In this document: piece by piece, positions 47,203-58,994 of the stretch
How positions within the stretch are numbered: the first letter of the stretch is position 1
Layout of the letters: every line of letters begins with the position of its first letter
Assembly (NCBI GenBank): GCA_964017065.1
Contig: OZ024786.1
Location: 976,888 to 1,040,887, forward strand
Direction: 5' to 3'
DNA: 64,000 nucleotides
Source of the DNA: Haliclona indistincta
Taxonomy: Eukaryota > Porifera > Demospongiae > Haplosclerida > Chalinidae
Program-made: the position numbers and the translations under genes
Notes under the pieces: model-generated
Databases searched by the model: none
The model's input: only the letters and a program-made list of their open reading frames with translations
Told to the model about the DNA's origin: nothing

Positions 47203-48043
47203 TTTGTGTCCTTTTTTCTTTTTAGTGAAGTGCAGTTCAATATTATGCATGTACGGAGAAGTCTTTGTTTCCACCATTAGTTTAGTATTCCTGTTGTTGA
47301 TGGCTTTTCTTAAACTTGTAGCTAAAATTGTTAAGCTGTACGTATCAGGTCTGCCTATTCGCCTACGCATGCATGCAGTGCATACGAGCCCCGCCCACAC
47401 TTGTTTGTAGACCTGTACGGCGGTTATAATTATCTGGCAAATGCAGAATGGCGATCCTACACGAGCTTACCGCTCTTCGAAGACTCCAGACAAATGCCGG
47501 GTGTGTGTTCTCCGATCCACACGGCGCGGCGATACTTTAGCTGCTTGGTCACGTGCGCTACACATTGCTTAGTCACGTGCGTATTGCGCAATCACAATAA
47601 TGGCGTCTAACACTTAGCTGACAATGGATCACGATCGAGAAGTCGCGGAACTTAGATCGCCGTTACGCTAAAAACAAAGCTCAAAAAGCACATGCCAGGA
47701 GAATTTCACGACTGTTCGTGGATGTTTTGGTCTCGGCACTGCTCGCGTAAAGGCGCTAGGCGAGTGGAAGAAAGAAAGAAGAAGAAGAAAGAAAGAAGAA
47801 AACGAAGATGACGAAACTCGATTTTCACCGTTTCCAGGTTCGTTACTTTAGTAACAATTTCGAGCAATCTCCTTGCTACTGTAAGATGGGGCAACGCCAG
47901 AGAGCAGATCTAAGTGTTGTACGCTAATACATTGTATGTAGCCGCCATCTTGTTTTCTCGTTCATCCCTACATAGGGAGTCACTACCGTGCCTCCCTAAT
48001 AAAAAAGAAAAGAAACAAGTAATAAAAACATTTTAACATTAAT

Positions 48044-48312
48044 TTTAGGGTTGGTACATGTATCGAAAAAGTATGGAAACAAGATTGTGAACTTAGGTAA
48101 GTAAACAAGATTAAAATGAAAAATACTGTAACAATAGCAGTGTATGTAATGCTACCTCTCTAAATTAACTGCTTTCTATAGTTTTAGTTAATTTATAGGG
48201 AAGTAGCATTTCACTGCTATTGTTACAGTCCTTTTTATTTAAATCTTGTTTACTTACCTATAAGTTCACAATCTTTACCCATACTTTTTCAATACATGTA
48301 CCAACCCTAAAT
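48044..48312. mobile_element. Foldback element upstream of Calx-beta module 1
   Basis: Inverted arms of about 120 bp from TTTAGGGTTGGTACATGTA. A second copy (about 56315-57173) upstream of module 2 is split by some 600 bp of unrelated DNA at about 56376-56985. Confidence 0.85.
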
Positions 48313-48454
48313 CTCTTGCATGTTTGTTAAAATGTTTTTATTAATTACTTGTACTAATAATAATGGTCATCTAAGTGTGATGTCACCTACAGAAAGCACG
48401 TTCTTAACTCACGGCAGATTGCACGTTCAGATTGTATATGTCTCTTACTTCCAG

Positions 48455-48870
48455 TTGCCAGGATAGGATTTGATAACATCACATTCAGTGTCGAGGAGGG
48501 AGCAGGGTTTGCTGAGCTACCAGTAGCTTTGTTAGGCAATGTTACACTAGGTGGAAGGGTCACCATACGCTTTCATACTAGTGACCTATCAAGTGTAGGT
48601 CAGCAACATCATTGCACTTGTGTTAGCATGTGTTTTAATACAATCTCTCCTACTATTATATAACAGCTGGATTGGACTATATTGAAACATTAGAAGACCT
48701 CATTTTCAATAGCAGTGTGAAGCGTATTGTAGTGCAGGTCCCTATTTTTCAAGATACAATCTCCGAAGGAACTGAACAGTTTCGTGCTAGTCTGTCACTA
48801 GTGGAGAGTAATGGCATCATTGTTACTTTGAGTCCTGAACAAGTTACTGTCAACATCACTGATGATGAAG
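48455..48870 (+). CDS. Calx-beta domain module 1 (two exons)
   Basis: Exon a is 48455-48598 (ARIGFDNITFSVEEGAGF...) and exon b 48667-48870 (LDYIETLEDLIF... ending VNITDDEG). Together they make one complete Calx-beta domain of about 115 residues, with the typical DY, the D-x-x-x-E-x-x-E-x-F stretch and the terminal ITDDEG. Both exons are phase 1-1, so modules can be chained in frame. Calx-beta domains are Ca2+-binding beta-sandwiches of adhesion and exchanger proteins. No start or stop belongs to this piece, so it must be part of a larger gene: perhaps the one at 36866, or a gene continuing right of the window. Confidence 0.8.
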
Positions 48871-49039
48871 GTATTTCAATTATGAATCGAGTTTTGTATG
48901 CAGACACAGTACATCACTATCAGAGAGAAGTGTTTGAATTAAAACCACATAACATTATAACAAATTTCATGCACAATTGTGCAGCTAGCATTGTGCATGG
49001 GCATCGGATCATTGAATGTATTCAACAACCAAGCTGTTG

Positions 49040-49705
49040 AAAGCTATTTGATGACAATCTTCGAGCAATAAGGCAGTCAACAGCCACGTTTTTTGTTTTG
49101 TACACACACACACACGTATATAGACGAACCCAACCCCCTTAACCCTCCGGCGCCTATACGCGCTGATTTAACACAGCAATATTGCTATACTAAGTCTTAG
49201 ACCACAGCTAAGCGATGTTGACCAATCAGGTTGCGTAGCTGCGGGTCTCTAAATCTCATGTTGGAATCCCGCCACTGCCGCGACCTCATAATGGTATCCC
49301 ACCACATGGCGCAGATTACGGTTCTGTGAGCGGAGTTCTACTGAATGATTTTTACAACGCTCGCGTGTCCTTGCTCCGTTAGCGTCGTTTCTGTTTGCTG
49401 TTGCTATGGTCTAAATCAGTTAGACAGTGCATTCAATCAGATCTACGCGATGTAGAAGCCCTCGCACCGTAACCATGGCGCCCTCGCTATGCTCGGACGC
49501 TATATAGCAATGGCTCTCGGGCTTCTAAATCACATAGATCCTCGTATGCGCTGTCTAACTATTATTTTTTTTGCCACGCGGTAGATGTGGTATATTTAGG
49601 GTTGGGCTGAAAGCAAGATGGCGGCTACACTTACGCTGAAAACAATAATTCACGTATATCTTGGCTTTTGACGACGTCAGTAGTATTTTAACTGCCTATG
49701 AGCTA
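49040..49705. repeat. Dispersed repeat shared with the region after module 2
   Basis: 49120-49560 matches 58306-58464, 60427-60681 and 61512-61560 in pieces (gacgaacccaacccccttaaccctccggcgcc). This is the uninterrupted copy, and so gives the empty sites for the insertions at 58044, 58465 and 60682. Confidence 0.85.
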
Positions 49706-50267
49706 AGGTAAAGTGGCCTAATTTCGGTCACCGCCTGTTTCCGGTCTCTTTGCAGAAAACCCATCGCACTGGAAAGAATTTCACTCCATCAGCCAATATG
49801 CTGCCTTCGTAGCGGCAACATCTCACTACCACCACAACCAGACTGAGACTAACTTTCTACCTTCCTGTTGGTATAATCGGCACCACTCTGAACCTTTGTA
49901 TGCTAGACGAAGCTGAAGTAAAAAAGAGAAACTTTGCCTTATGAATTTTAATTCCTAAAAGAACCGTTAGCAAACTAAGCTTAAACTAAAGACTGAACAT
50001 TAATGAAAATACAGACATAGTAGTATCCTGCTATCTTAAGCGATTTCGAGCTGGCAGATGCCTGTATCATGATAGGTGGAGCACATTTCAAGCTTTGCGT
50101 GGGCGGTGACATTGCAAATTAGCTTTTACAAATTCCTCTGCCGCGAAAACAAATAAATTCATGCAGACAGCTTTGAAAGCGGAAGGAGACGACCAAAGCT
50201 GATCGTAGCGCAGCACACAATTTTGGAAATCTCTACAGTACTTGCATTTAGACCAACTATAGCTGTA

Positions 50268-52909
50268 AGGGAGGGCGGGGTAATTTCGGACACTCTGGAT
50301 TCAAACGAGTGCAGTTCTGCAACAAGAGGATCCGCGACTACAGCAAGCCATTCTTGTTATAGCTACACTATTACGCTATGATCGAGTGTGATACATACTA
50401 CAGTGACTCACCTTTTCTTTACGTAGAGCAATGATTTCATGATGCATATAGTTAAAATCGTCCCAAAAAACTTTTTTGATGTTAGCTTATATATTATTAT
50501 TATATTTTTTATTTTTTAGACTTGATTCAATGTCTATTTTATTAAAATAATAAATTTTCTTTGTCTTTGTGTCATTACGGACAGTGAAACACTACTGTGG
50601 GTCCACAAATTTACAATGGAAAGGTGTGGGAAGGAAGCTTGCATTAATCGTTTCAGGAAACATTTCGAAATTCGAAAACAGATTTTCTTTGCAAGATGCC
50701 GCGATCACCTTGAAAGGGTAAACAAACATCTGCGGAAAGAAAATTCGCTATTGAGGCTGCAGTTACTGCTGTAGCTGAGCAAAGCATAAGTGTGAGGAGT
50801 GCTGCAAAACAATTCGGAGTGCCAAACAGTACTCAGCATGACCACTGCAGTGAGTTTAAATTACAATCAAAAATACACAAATGATTGTAATATTGATCAT
50901 TTTACAGAAGCAAACAAGCTTAGAGTTGGAGCTGGTAGACCAACAATTTTGACACCTGTTGAAGAAAATGAGATCGTCACTTCATGTCAAGTTTTGAAAG
51001 AGCTGGGATTTGTCTTGACAAGAGATATAATTATACCATAAGTGGTGTGGTATACAATTATCTGACGGCAGCACAAAGAGATTGCTTCAAACATGGAATT
51101 CCTGGTCAAGATTGGTGGTCGGGCATCATTCAAAGATGGCCGAAACTAAGTGAGAGGAAACCTCAGCATCTTTCTACTTCTCGAGCTATGTGTGCCAACA
51201 AGACAACAATCAATTGCTGGTTTAATAAAGTTGTGAAATTAGTGTAGGAATGAAGAAGGAAGGTAAATACATTCATGATTATGCACAGCGAATCTGGAAT
51301 GTCGATGAGACCGGCTTTTGCCTTGGAGCAACAAGCAAGAAAGTCTTGGCGAAGAGGGGAGCACTTGTCGTTTATGAAGTGGGAGGTGCTTCCGACCACT
51401 GGTTTATAACTGTCACTTTTTGTGGCAATGCTGCAGGTGTACGCCTCCCTCCTTTTGTTCTTTACAAAGGGAAAATCTCTGGATACAAGGTGGTCCTGCA
51501 TGCAGGTGCGTGTTATAGTGTGAGCAGCTCCGGTTGGATGGAAGAGGCAAATTTCCAGTGTTGGTTTGAAAACAGTTCTTTTCATCAGTACAGTATCTTA
51601 CAGCAACTGGACCAGTAGTCATGTTTATGATGGCCACTACTCACATCTTGGTATTCCACTTATTCTTAAGGCAAAAAGCTTTGGAATACATCTTTTCTGT
51701 CTCCCTCCGAACACGACGCATGTCCTTCAACCTCTTGATGTTGGAGTCTTCGGGCCATTAAAGGCATCATGGAGAAAGATTCTTAAAGCTTACAAGTTTA
51801 AAACAAAAGCTGCCAACGTAACTAAAGATAGGTTTCCTCAACTTATAAGTGAGTTGTGGGATTGCTGCTTTACTCCTTCACAGTTAAAGGCAGCATTTAA
51901 GGCAACAGGTCTTTCACCTTTTGATCCCAAGGCCATCAAATCTGATTGTCTCTCTTCTTCTCTAGTTCAGCCAACAAGTGAAGAAACTTCACAGACAACA
52001 AATAGCGAGATTTCTGGACCTCTCACACAGGAAACACCAATTCGTACTGATTTGCGTGCCTACTTCGTGAAAGCATTGAAGCCAAGAGACCGGCGTGGGC
52101 ACAAGCAGAAGAAAGAGGCGTGTTGAACTTGTTGACACAGGAGAAGTCCTTACTAGTGATGATGTATTGGAACGGATACAAAAGGCTGATGCTGAGAGAG
52201 CCAGTAAGAGGGCTAAGAAGATCAGTGGTAAAACCAACACTGGCAAGAAGTCGTCGAAGACCAAGAAGTCGGAGTCTACGTCAGAGTCTAGGCCAGAGTC
52301 TGATAGCATAGATGTAGCAAGTGTGGTGAAGTTTATATGGATGATGAAGCAGAAGGTTGGATTTGGGTGTGACCGATGTGAATTGTGGTGGCATTATTGG
52401 AGTGCAGGGCTTGACCAGATGCTCGATGAAGAAGATGAATGGTTTTGCCAACATCGTCATGATTCCTAAAAACAACAGAGAACTTATATTTGTAACCCAT
52501 CTGAGTAAAATGGGATCATATCACTTGATTATAGCACTATACAGGTCCAATCAAAATTTTTTTCAACAAACAAACCTGTATTTATCTCTCAAAACAGCTA
52601 CATTAATCACCTGGAATCTTTTTTCATGTAAAACTGACACCATAAGACGCTTCCTGCCAAGCGAGCACGATGTTTAGTCAGTGTCTGGAATTACCCCGTA
52701 TACTTAAAATGACCAAATTTCAAGTTGCATGATAAAAATCGTGCGTGTGTTCCTTTTACCTTTCGTCGCCGAATCGCCAAACTAGCTTGCTGACAGATAG
52801 TACATAGGTTAAGTCCCAGTGTGCTGGTCTTTTCTTCTGTAGACGGTTTCTTCTGCAAGAAAGCAGAGATCGATGTTTCAACAAGCGGAAGTAATACCCC
52901 GCCCTCCCT
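50268..52909. mobile_element. 2,642-bp pogo-type transposon
   Basis: Inverted ends AGGGAGGGCGGGGTAATT and its near complement, with TA on both flanks. The partial copy at 62246-62262 reads straight through (agctgtaccaagaatc), which proves the insertion point. It contains the broken transposase gene at 50696-52469. Confidence 0.9.
50696..52469 (+). pseudogene. Broken pogo/Tigger-type DDE transposase with PHD tail
   Basis: Pieces in order: an N-terminal psq-like helix-turn-helix (SAAKQFGVPNS), a CENPB/Tc5-type HTH (HGIPGQDWWSGIIQRWPKLS), and the DDE core. The core shows NVDETGF (D at 51304), YDGHYSHLG (D at 51629) and LPPNTTHVLQPLDVGVFGP (D at 51737), with 35 residues between the second and third D. 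A Lys/Ser-rich linker follows, then a C-terminal PHD-like finger (CSKCGEVYMDDE; CDRCELWWHYW; WFCQH). Several frame changes and stops separate the pieces (near 50708, 51247, 51570, 52090 and 52370), so no active enzyme can be made. All catalytic aspartates are still visible. Confidence 0.85.
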
Positions 52910-52911
52910 TA

Positions 52912-53993
52912 CCAAGAATCTGTGCCATAAATATCTGACAAAAGTACTGCTTACTGAGAATAATAGAATGTTATAGGATGCTGAACACGTGTATTTCTAG
53001 CAAAAACAGCTGCCAAACTCTCGTCGTTAGCATAGAAAGTCGTTTTTCAAAGTGACCGGATCGGAATTACCCAATTTAACCCCGATTTTCGCTATTTTTG
53101 GTTACTAGTTTTTATTAATTCTTGCTGCCAAGAACTGAGCTTCGAATCTTCAATGCCAAATTCCTCCTGCTGAAAGAGTATACCCAGTAGTATCAGTGAC
53201 TGCAGTGCAAGAGCTCGCGGCTCGTTCATATTGGAGCTCGGTGCATGCACACCTGAACGAGCCGAACAGTGACCGGAAATAGGCCACTTCACCTTATCCT
53301 AAGAATTAGTCTACTAATAAAGACCATAAGAGCAGTTGCTATGGGCATGACAAGATGGCGTCTCGCCTGGAGGCACTATAAGTATATGGCACTACCATAT
53401 CTTTGCCGTACGGGCGACGGTACGTTTCAAGCGAATCTAACGTTCTGAAGCTCCTAGCACGATTTGTGCGATTACAAAGAAACCTTTAGAAGCAAATTAA
53501 AGATCCCAGGTCTAAGGTGGTAAACCAGAGTTCACGCGGTCACCCATTTGTTCATCTTCTTCTTTCTTCCTTTCTTTTTTCTTATTCTTCAGAGAGTCTA
53601 GCACAGTAGTGAGTGAACCAAATGCAACTAAACGTACACAGAAGCAACGCTTCCTATGACCATCAGTGCACCTGATATCTATTTAGGCCTAAAACACTGA
53701 GAGAAGCGAGTATTTCCAGAAAAACAGCGATTTGGGTCCATAATAACAGACTCCATCCCATGCATTCTACTTGAACTCCGTTACTATGTTACACCTACTC
53801 ACGCACAGCAGTGTATGTAATTATTCTAATACAATTAAGCGCACCTTAGTACAAATGGCTTGGAGCGCGAGTGCTCCTTCCACTAGCAGTGCTCACTGCA
53901 GACAACGAGCAAATCTTCACTGATTTGCCTTTCAGGCTTGGTAAGAAAGCTAGCTTAAGCTTAGCTAATGTTGCATGGTACGTGTTGCATGTA
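52912..53993. repeat. Repeat remainder between two insertions
   Basis: 52912-53294 is the right part of the TA-flanked element; 53295-53993 matches 45695-46380 closely. No gene. Confidence 0.75.
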
Positions 53994-55489
53994 CAGGCGG
54001 AGCACCACCATACCATGCAAATCCGTATAGTTTTGGCGCTATACTTTCCCTCTAAATAACGCACACCAACAACGATTTACTTTATATAAAAGCGTGTATC
54101 TTTAAAGGAGAAATGAACTTACACCAGAAACTTTCGGTCACTATAGTGGCCAATAATTATTTTTGCGCATTTTCTCCTGGTAGTTTGGTAAAAAACAATG
54201 CAGTAGAAGCAATTTTACAGTGCAAAATGATATGATAGTTAAAAAGTGGGGCGCATGCGTTTTTGCATCCATGTGCTTTGCAGACATATTGGAACGCCAG
54301 GGCCGATAGCGGGAATATCCGCGTTATCAACATTCCATCAGTGACTTGCATAAACTCTGCATGATTATATTATATCAACAATTATATTCTGACAATTGCA
54401 ACAATAACAGGCAGACATGGCAAGCTCCAAGTACATTCCCTCAAATACCAGCTGCTGTCCCAGGGTTACATCAAGTTACTACAAAGGTACACACTGTGGG
54501 CCTTGTTGTATCTCGGTAAAGAGCAAGAGCGTTATGACCATTTCAATGGGCTACCAAGTGATGCACAAATGTTTCTACAGAAGCATATGACGGAAGAACA
54601 AGAGGAGGAATATGTAGGAGAAGAAATAGAGAGCAAGGAGAATAAAGATAAAGAGGAAGAAGTTGAGTTTATGGGAGAAGTGACGATGAAGAGGAAGAGA
54701 TCATAGAGACAGAAATTGTCAATCTCCATGAACCAGAGTACTGCAACATCTTATACTAATAGTATCTTTTCTATCTTTAGACAGTTTTAATTCTAAATCT
54801 GAATTATATACGTAATTGGGAAACCAAAGGCTTCGCAAGGAGTAGGGCTATATGCTTACCTGCTCATTGTTAAACTATATGCTTACCTGCTCATTGTTAA
54901 ACTCATTGTCTGTTCTACATAGGTATTGACGTACCAAAGTTGTCTGGCTATCCTTTTGTTGACAAGCTGGGAATGCAGGTTAATCAATTTCCACTTCAGT
55001 ATGATAATACAGTCTAAAAATAGAGTAGAATGTAGAGAGCAGATAGACTAGCTTAAACTCCAAATAGCTGTACTAAAAAGTGGGGCGCTTCCGTTTTTGC
55101 ACAGCTACGTGGCTATGTTTGCCATTGAAGGATAGTCGATTGTCTGCTTTATACAGTCATTAACTTACCAGAAGTGTCTGACATATTGGTTCTTCAGTGT
55201 GACCAGGGAAAACAAAAACACACTGTAGCCAAATTTCGCCCCAAAACACTTTAGACAGCATTTATTCGTCCACGTTGTAACATACACTTCCAGGATCTCT
55301 CGTAGGTGAAACCCCACCACTAAAGGAACTAGTAGACGTGTTATTGACATGGAATCGCAGACAAAATGGAACATACTCCGGCACTTTTGTTAGTCAACAC
55401 GTCCGCCCATTTCTCCTCTCCAACAAAAGTTACTGCCCACTTCCGTTGAAAGTAAAATCGACAAAATTGGTACAGTGGCGCTCCGCCTG
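53994..55489. mobile_element. 1,496-bp element with TGTA duplication
   Basis: Inverted ends CAGGCGGAGCACCAC and GTGGCGCTCCGCCTG; TGTA flanks both sides. The copy at 46376-46390 (gcatgtaatacgtgcag) is the empty site. A direct repeat (aaaaagtggggcg...ttttgca) recurs at 54240 and 55076. A 4-bp duplication is known for Chapaev-type (CACTA-related) and Academ elements. No complete transposase is visible. Confidence 0.85.
54411..54706 (+). CDS. Open exon-like frame inside the 1.5-kb element
   Basis: After an AG acceptor the frame reads LKYQLLSQGYIKLLQRYTLW, LGKEQERYDHFNGLPSDAQ and then a Glu/Lys-rich tail (EEQEEEYVGEEIESKE) to a stop at 54704-54706. A second open piece (IDVPKLSGYPFVDKLGMQ, about 54924-54978) lies between possible splice sites. 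I do not recognise the protein; it may be a captured host segment or part of the element's own gene. Confidence 0.4.
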
Positions 55490-56314
55490 TGTAGTATGTG
55501 CAGAGCCGATCAAGTGTAGTCACTCTGCAGTGGCCTGAACAGTTCTCTTTACAGTATTAGCATAAGTGCCAACTAAGTCATTAATAAATAAAAAGGAAGT
55601 CATTCTAATAAAAAGCAAGAGATTTAGGGTTGGTACATATATTGCCAGAAATCCAATACATTTTTTGACATGGACAATTTTCACACATAAACGTTTCCAA
55701 CAGACTTCTACACATACTAGAAGTCATAAGAAGTCAGTTTACAGTGCAGTGCTGGATCGCTGAAGCAGCAGAGTCAAGATATAGCTGGATCTGTTGGATT
55801 GCTCGTTTCCCCACCCAATGACACGCCTACATTCATTATATATTTTTTAGTTAATTATTATTGATGGCTTGTTTTCTCTAACTTACTGAAATATTTGACT
55901 TTTTCATTTTAAAATAATGTGTCCTATCCCAGATAAAACTGCTAAAAATTGGTTCACGATACAATTTAACCCTTCGCCATAAGTATTTGAAGTCAAAATG
56001 TGCACGCATCATTGTCAAAAATTTGTTCGAAGTAGCCAAGGTAGCATAATTTTGAGCAGGAATGTATGGAGTCCATTGGAGCGTACACAGCAATATTTCG
56101 TGACGAATTTGTCCAACCCTAACTTGAACTAGTTAGCTAACAGAACGATGGTGAGCTAAAGCTTACTTTTAGATGTTGTTTTTTTGGTACCCCGTCAATT
56201 GGAGCGTAACTACGAAGAGTGAAAGTCGCGACTCTCAATGCCGTCCATTGATTCTGTGGGTGTACGTGCACGGAGCATGTGACGGTAAAATTAACTCAGT
56301 GTCCGCTTAAAGCT
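55490..56314. other. Non-coding repeat stretch, no gene seen
   Basis: 55490-55590 continues the dispersed repeat of 46390-46490. The rest shows no coding character. Confidence 0.45.
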
Positions 56315-56944
56315 GGCAATGTGTATCAAAAAATTATGGAAACAAGATTGTGAACTTAGGTAAGTAAACAAGATTTAATGAAGCACCATAGTGCAGATGC
56401 CTCGGTGGAATTGCATGCACACTGCACACTGGACATGCTTTGACCGTCAGCACACAGCAACTACATACAGCTAATCCATCAGCAGATGATGATTGTATCA
56501 TTGTAACAGATTTATAAAGTACAATGGTCATACAAGCTGGCAAAAAATAACAGAAGCCAATAGTATGCTACCACAGTGTAATAGTTAGCTGGGCATGCAC
56601 AAAGCAGCCATGCTTGTAGCAGCTAGCTTTTTTCGGTTTTGCTGATTTTTGTTTGGACCCGCCACGCTATCCTGTAGTCCAGATTAAACCTACAATCTGC
56701 TAGCCAATTAACCATGGACACATTCGACTTCGGAGAAGTCCAGATCGTCAGCAACGGTAAACAAAGTAAGCAAATCACACCATAACTCACGAACAAAGCT
56801 TTAATTCAAAAATCTAAGATCATCAAGTTCGAGCTATTAACGTGTTCTGTCTATATTGCACTTACCACCAGCTGATTCTTCGCCGTCTTTCGGAACTAGA
56901 GCAAACAGACACACACACAGACACATTGACACGCACGACTACTG

Positions 56945-56975
56945 TATGCCTCGTGGCTCCGCCCACCGAGGCATA
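56945..56975. repeat. Single copy of the 31-bp palindromic repeat
   Basis: Reverse complement of the core unit of the tandem array at 63771-64000 (TATGCCTCG ... CGAGGCATA). Confidence 0.85.
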
Positions 56976-57316
56976 CGTAAATAAATAGAGACTGTAACAA
57001 TAGCAGTGTAATGCTACCTCTCTAAATTAACTGCTTTCTATAGTTGTAGTTAATTTATAGGGAAGTAGCATTAAACTGTTATTGTTACAGTCCTTTTTAT
57101 TTAAATCTTGTTTACTTACCTATAAGTTCACAATCTTTACCCATACTTTTTCAATACATGTACTAACCCTAAATCTCTTGCATGTTTGTTAAAATGTTTT
57201 TATTAATTACTTGTACTAATAATAATGGTCATCTAAGTGTGATGTCACCTACAGAAAGCACGTTCTTAACTCACGGCAGATTGCACGTTCAGATTGTATA
57301 TGTCTCTTACTTCCAG

Positions 57317-57732
57317 TTGCCAGGATAGGATTTGATAACGTCACATTCAGTGTCGAGGAGGGATCAGGGTTTGCTGAGCTACCAGTAGCTTTGTTAGGCA
57401 ATGTTACACTAGGTGGAAGGGTCACCATACGCTTTCATACTAGTGACCTATCAAGTGTAGGTCAGCAACATCATTGCACTTGTGTTAGCATGTGTTTTAA
57501 TACAATCTCTCCTACTATTATATAACAGCTGGATTGGACTATATTGAAACATTAGAAGACCTCATTTTCGATAGCAGTGTGAACATTATTGTGGTGCGGG
57601 TCCCTATTTTTCAAGATACAATCTCCGAAGAAACTGAACAGTTTCGTGCTAGTCTGTCACTAGTGGACAGTAATGGCATCAATGTCACTTTGAGTCCTGA
57701 ACAAGTTACTGTCAACATCACTGATGATGAAG
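57317..57732 (+). CDS. Calx-beta domain module 2 (two exons)
   Basis: Exon a 57317-57460 and exon b 57529-57732, with the same lengths (144 and 204 bases), splice sites and phases as module 1. It differs by a handful of substitutions, some of which change residues (NVTFSVEEGSGF; VDSNGINVTL). The end of exon b in module 1 (GATGATGAAG) followed by exon a here (TTGCCAGG) gives an in-frame DDEV-ARIGF link, typical of tandem Calx-beta domains. Probably a repeated domain of the same gene. Confidence 0.78.
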
Positions 57733-57956
57733 GTATTTCAATTATGGATTAAGTTTTGTATGCAGACACAGTACATCACTATCAGAGAGAAGTGTTTGAA
57801 GTAAAACCACATAACATTAAAACAAATTTCATGCACAATAGTGCAGCTAGCATTGTGCATGGGCATCGGATCATTGAATGTATTCAACAACCAAGCTGTT
57901 GAGAGCTATTTCATGACAATCTTCAAGCAATGAGGCAGTAAACAGCCGCGTTTTTT

Positions 57957-57958
<2 letters not shown>

Positions 57959-58039
<81 letters not shown>
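57959..58039. repeat. CA microsatellite
   Basis: About 80 bp of (AC)n, against a 14-bp AC run at the same position after module 1 (49107-49120). The dinucleotide run expanded after the duplication. Confidence 0.97.
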
Positions 58040-58043
<4 letters not shown>

Positions 58044-58045
<2 letters not shown>

Positions 58046-58305
58046 TGGTTTCGCGACAGAGGCGTGATGGAATGTTCGCGCTGAATATAATGAGAAAAAC
58101 GCGCTATGACGAGGTGACCGCCTACTGGTGGACAGGGTCCACGGATGAAATTCGCGAACGTATGCGAAGCTGACAGTAGATCAGTATATTACCGCGAAAT
58201 TCATCCGTGGACCCTGTCCACCAGTAGGCGGCCACCTCGTCATAGCGCGTTTTTCTCATTATATTCAGCGCGAACATTCCATCACGCCTCTGTCGCGAAA
58301 CCATG
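58044..58305. mobile_element. 262-bp foldback element, TATA duplication
   Basis: Arms of about 112 bp (CATGGTTTCGCGACAGAGGC and complement) around about 40 bp; TATA on both flanks. The sister locus at 49118-49128 (gtatatagacg) lacks it. Open frames on both strands are mirror images of each other. Confidence 0.9.
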
Positions 58306-58684
58306 TATAGACGAACCCAACCCCCTTAACCCTCCGGCGCCTATACGCGCCCATGCAACACAGTAATATTGCTATACTAAGTCTTAGACCACAGCTAAGC
58401 AACCAGGTCATGCGTAGCTGCGGGTCTCTAAATCTCATATTGGAATCCCGCCACTGCATGCCACCAAGAGTTTATAATAAGAAGAGTGTCGAACCTCCGA
58501 TACCCGCATACAAACACTGTGTAGAAAGTAACGTGACTTCCGGTGCGCTTCACGTGAGAAAACGTTGTAAAATTTCCCGTAATTTTCTAGTATATTTAAG
58601 CGTTACGTATAGCGTGGAGAGGTGGTCTAGTAGAAACGTCATCAAGGCTTCTCAGGAACTCGCGCGCTAGTCAAATTCAGTGCA

Positions 58685-58888
58685 ATGGAGAAGGAAACTA
58701 TACTAGGAAAAAGAAGAAATGATCACAATGAAGAAACAACGGGGAAAAGGCCTAGGCTAGTGAGTGCAAGCACAGCAGATATACCTGGGTGGCCACCAGT
58801 TACAGAAAAACAGTTACAGACAGTAAAACAGTTACAGACAGTTGTCATCACAGTGGAAAATACTATCGAGACATGCCTCTATCATTAG
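58685..58888 (+). CDS. Small basic protein of the 1.96-kb transposon
   Basis: 67 codons starting at an ATG 125 bp inside the left terminal repeat. Charged N-terminus with a nuclear-signal-like GKRPRL and a duplicated KQLQTV. No domain recognised; it could be the first exon of a longer gene or chance. Confidence 0.35.
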   Translation: MEKETILGKRRNDHNEETTGKRPRLVSASTADIPGWPPVTEKQLQTVKQLQTVVITVENTIETCLYH

Positions 58889-58994
58889 CTTCACATCAAT
58901 TACAAAAGAAACAGTATGATAGAACTGAAAAGAAGAAAGAACAATAAAAAGAAATTTATATTATTAATTTATTATGTTCAATGTGCTATTATTA

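Larger units (their letters stand above)
49706..53294. mobile_element. TA-flanked element containing a nested pogo transposon
   Basis: Inverted ends AGGTAAAGTGGCCTAATTTC and a near complement (GGAAATAGGCCACTTCACCT) with TA on each side. Without the nested pogo element it would be about 950 bp. A partial second copy lies at 61692-62289. Confidence 0.75.

Noticed and set aside
58044..58305. Identical protein pieces on opposite strands (MVSRQRRDGMF...)
   Set aside because: Both come from the two arms of one palindromic element.
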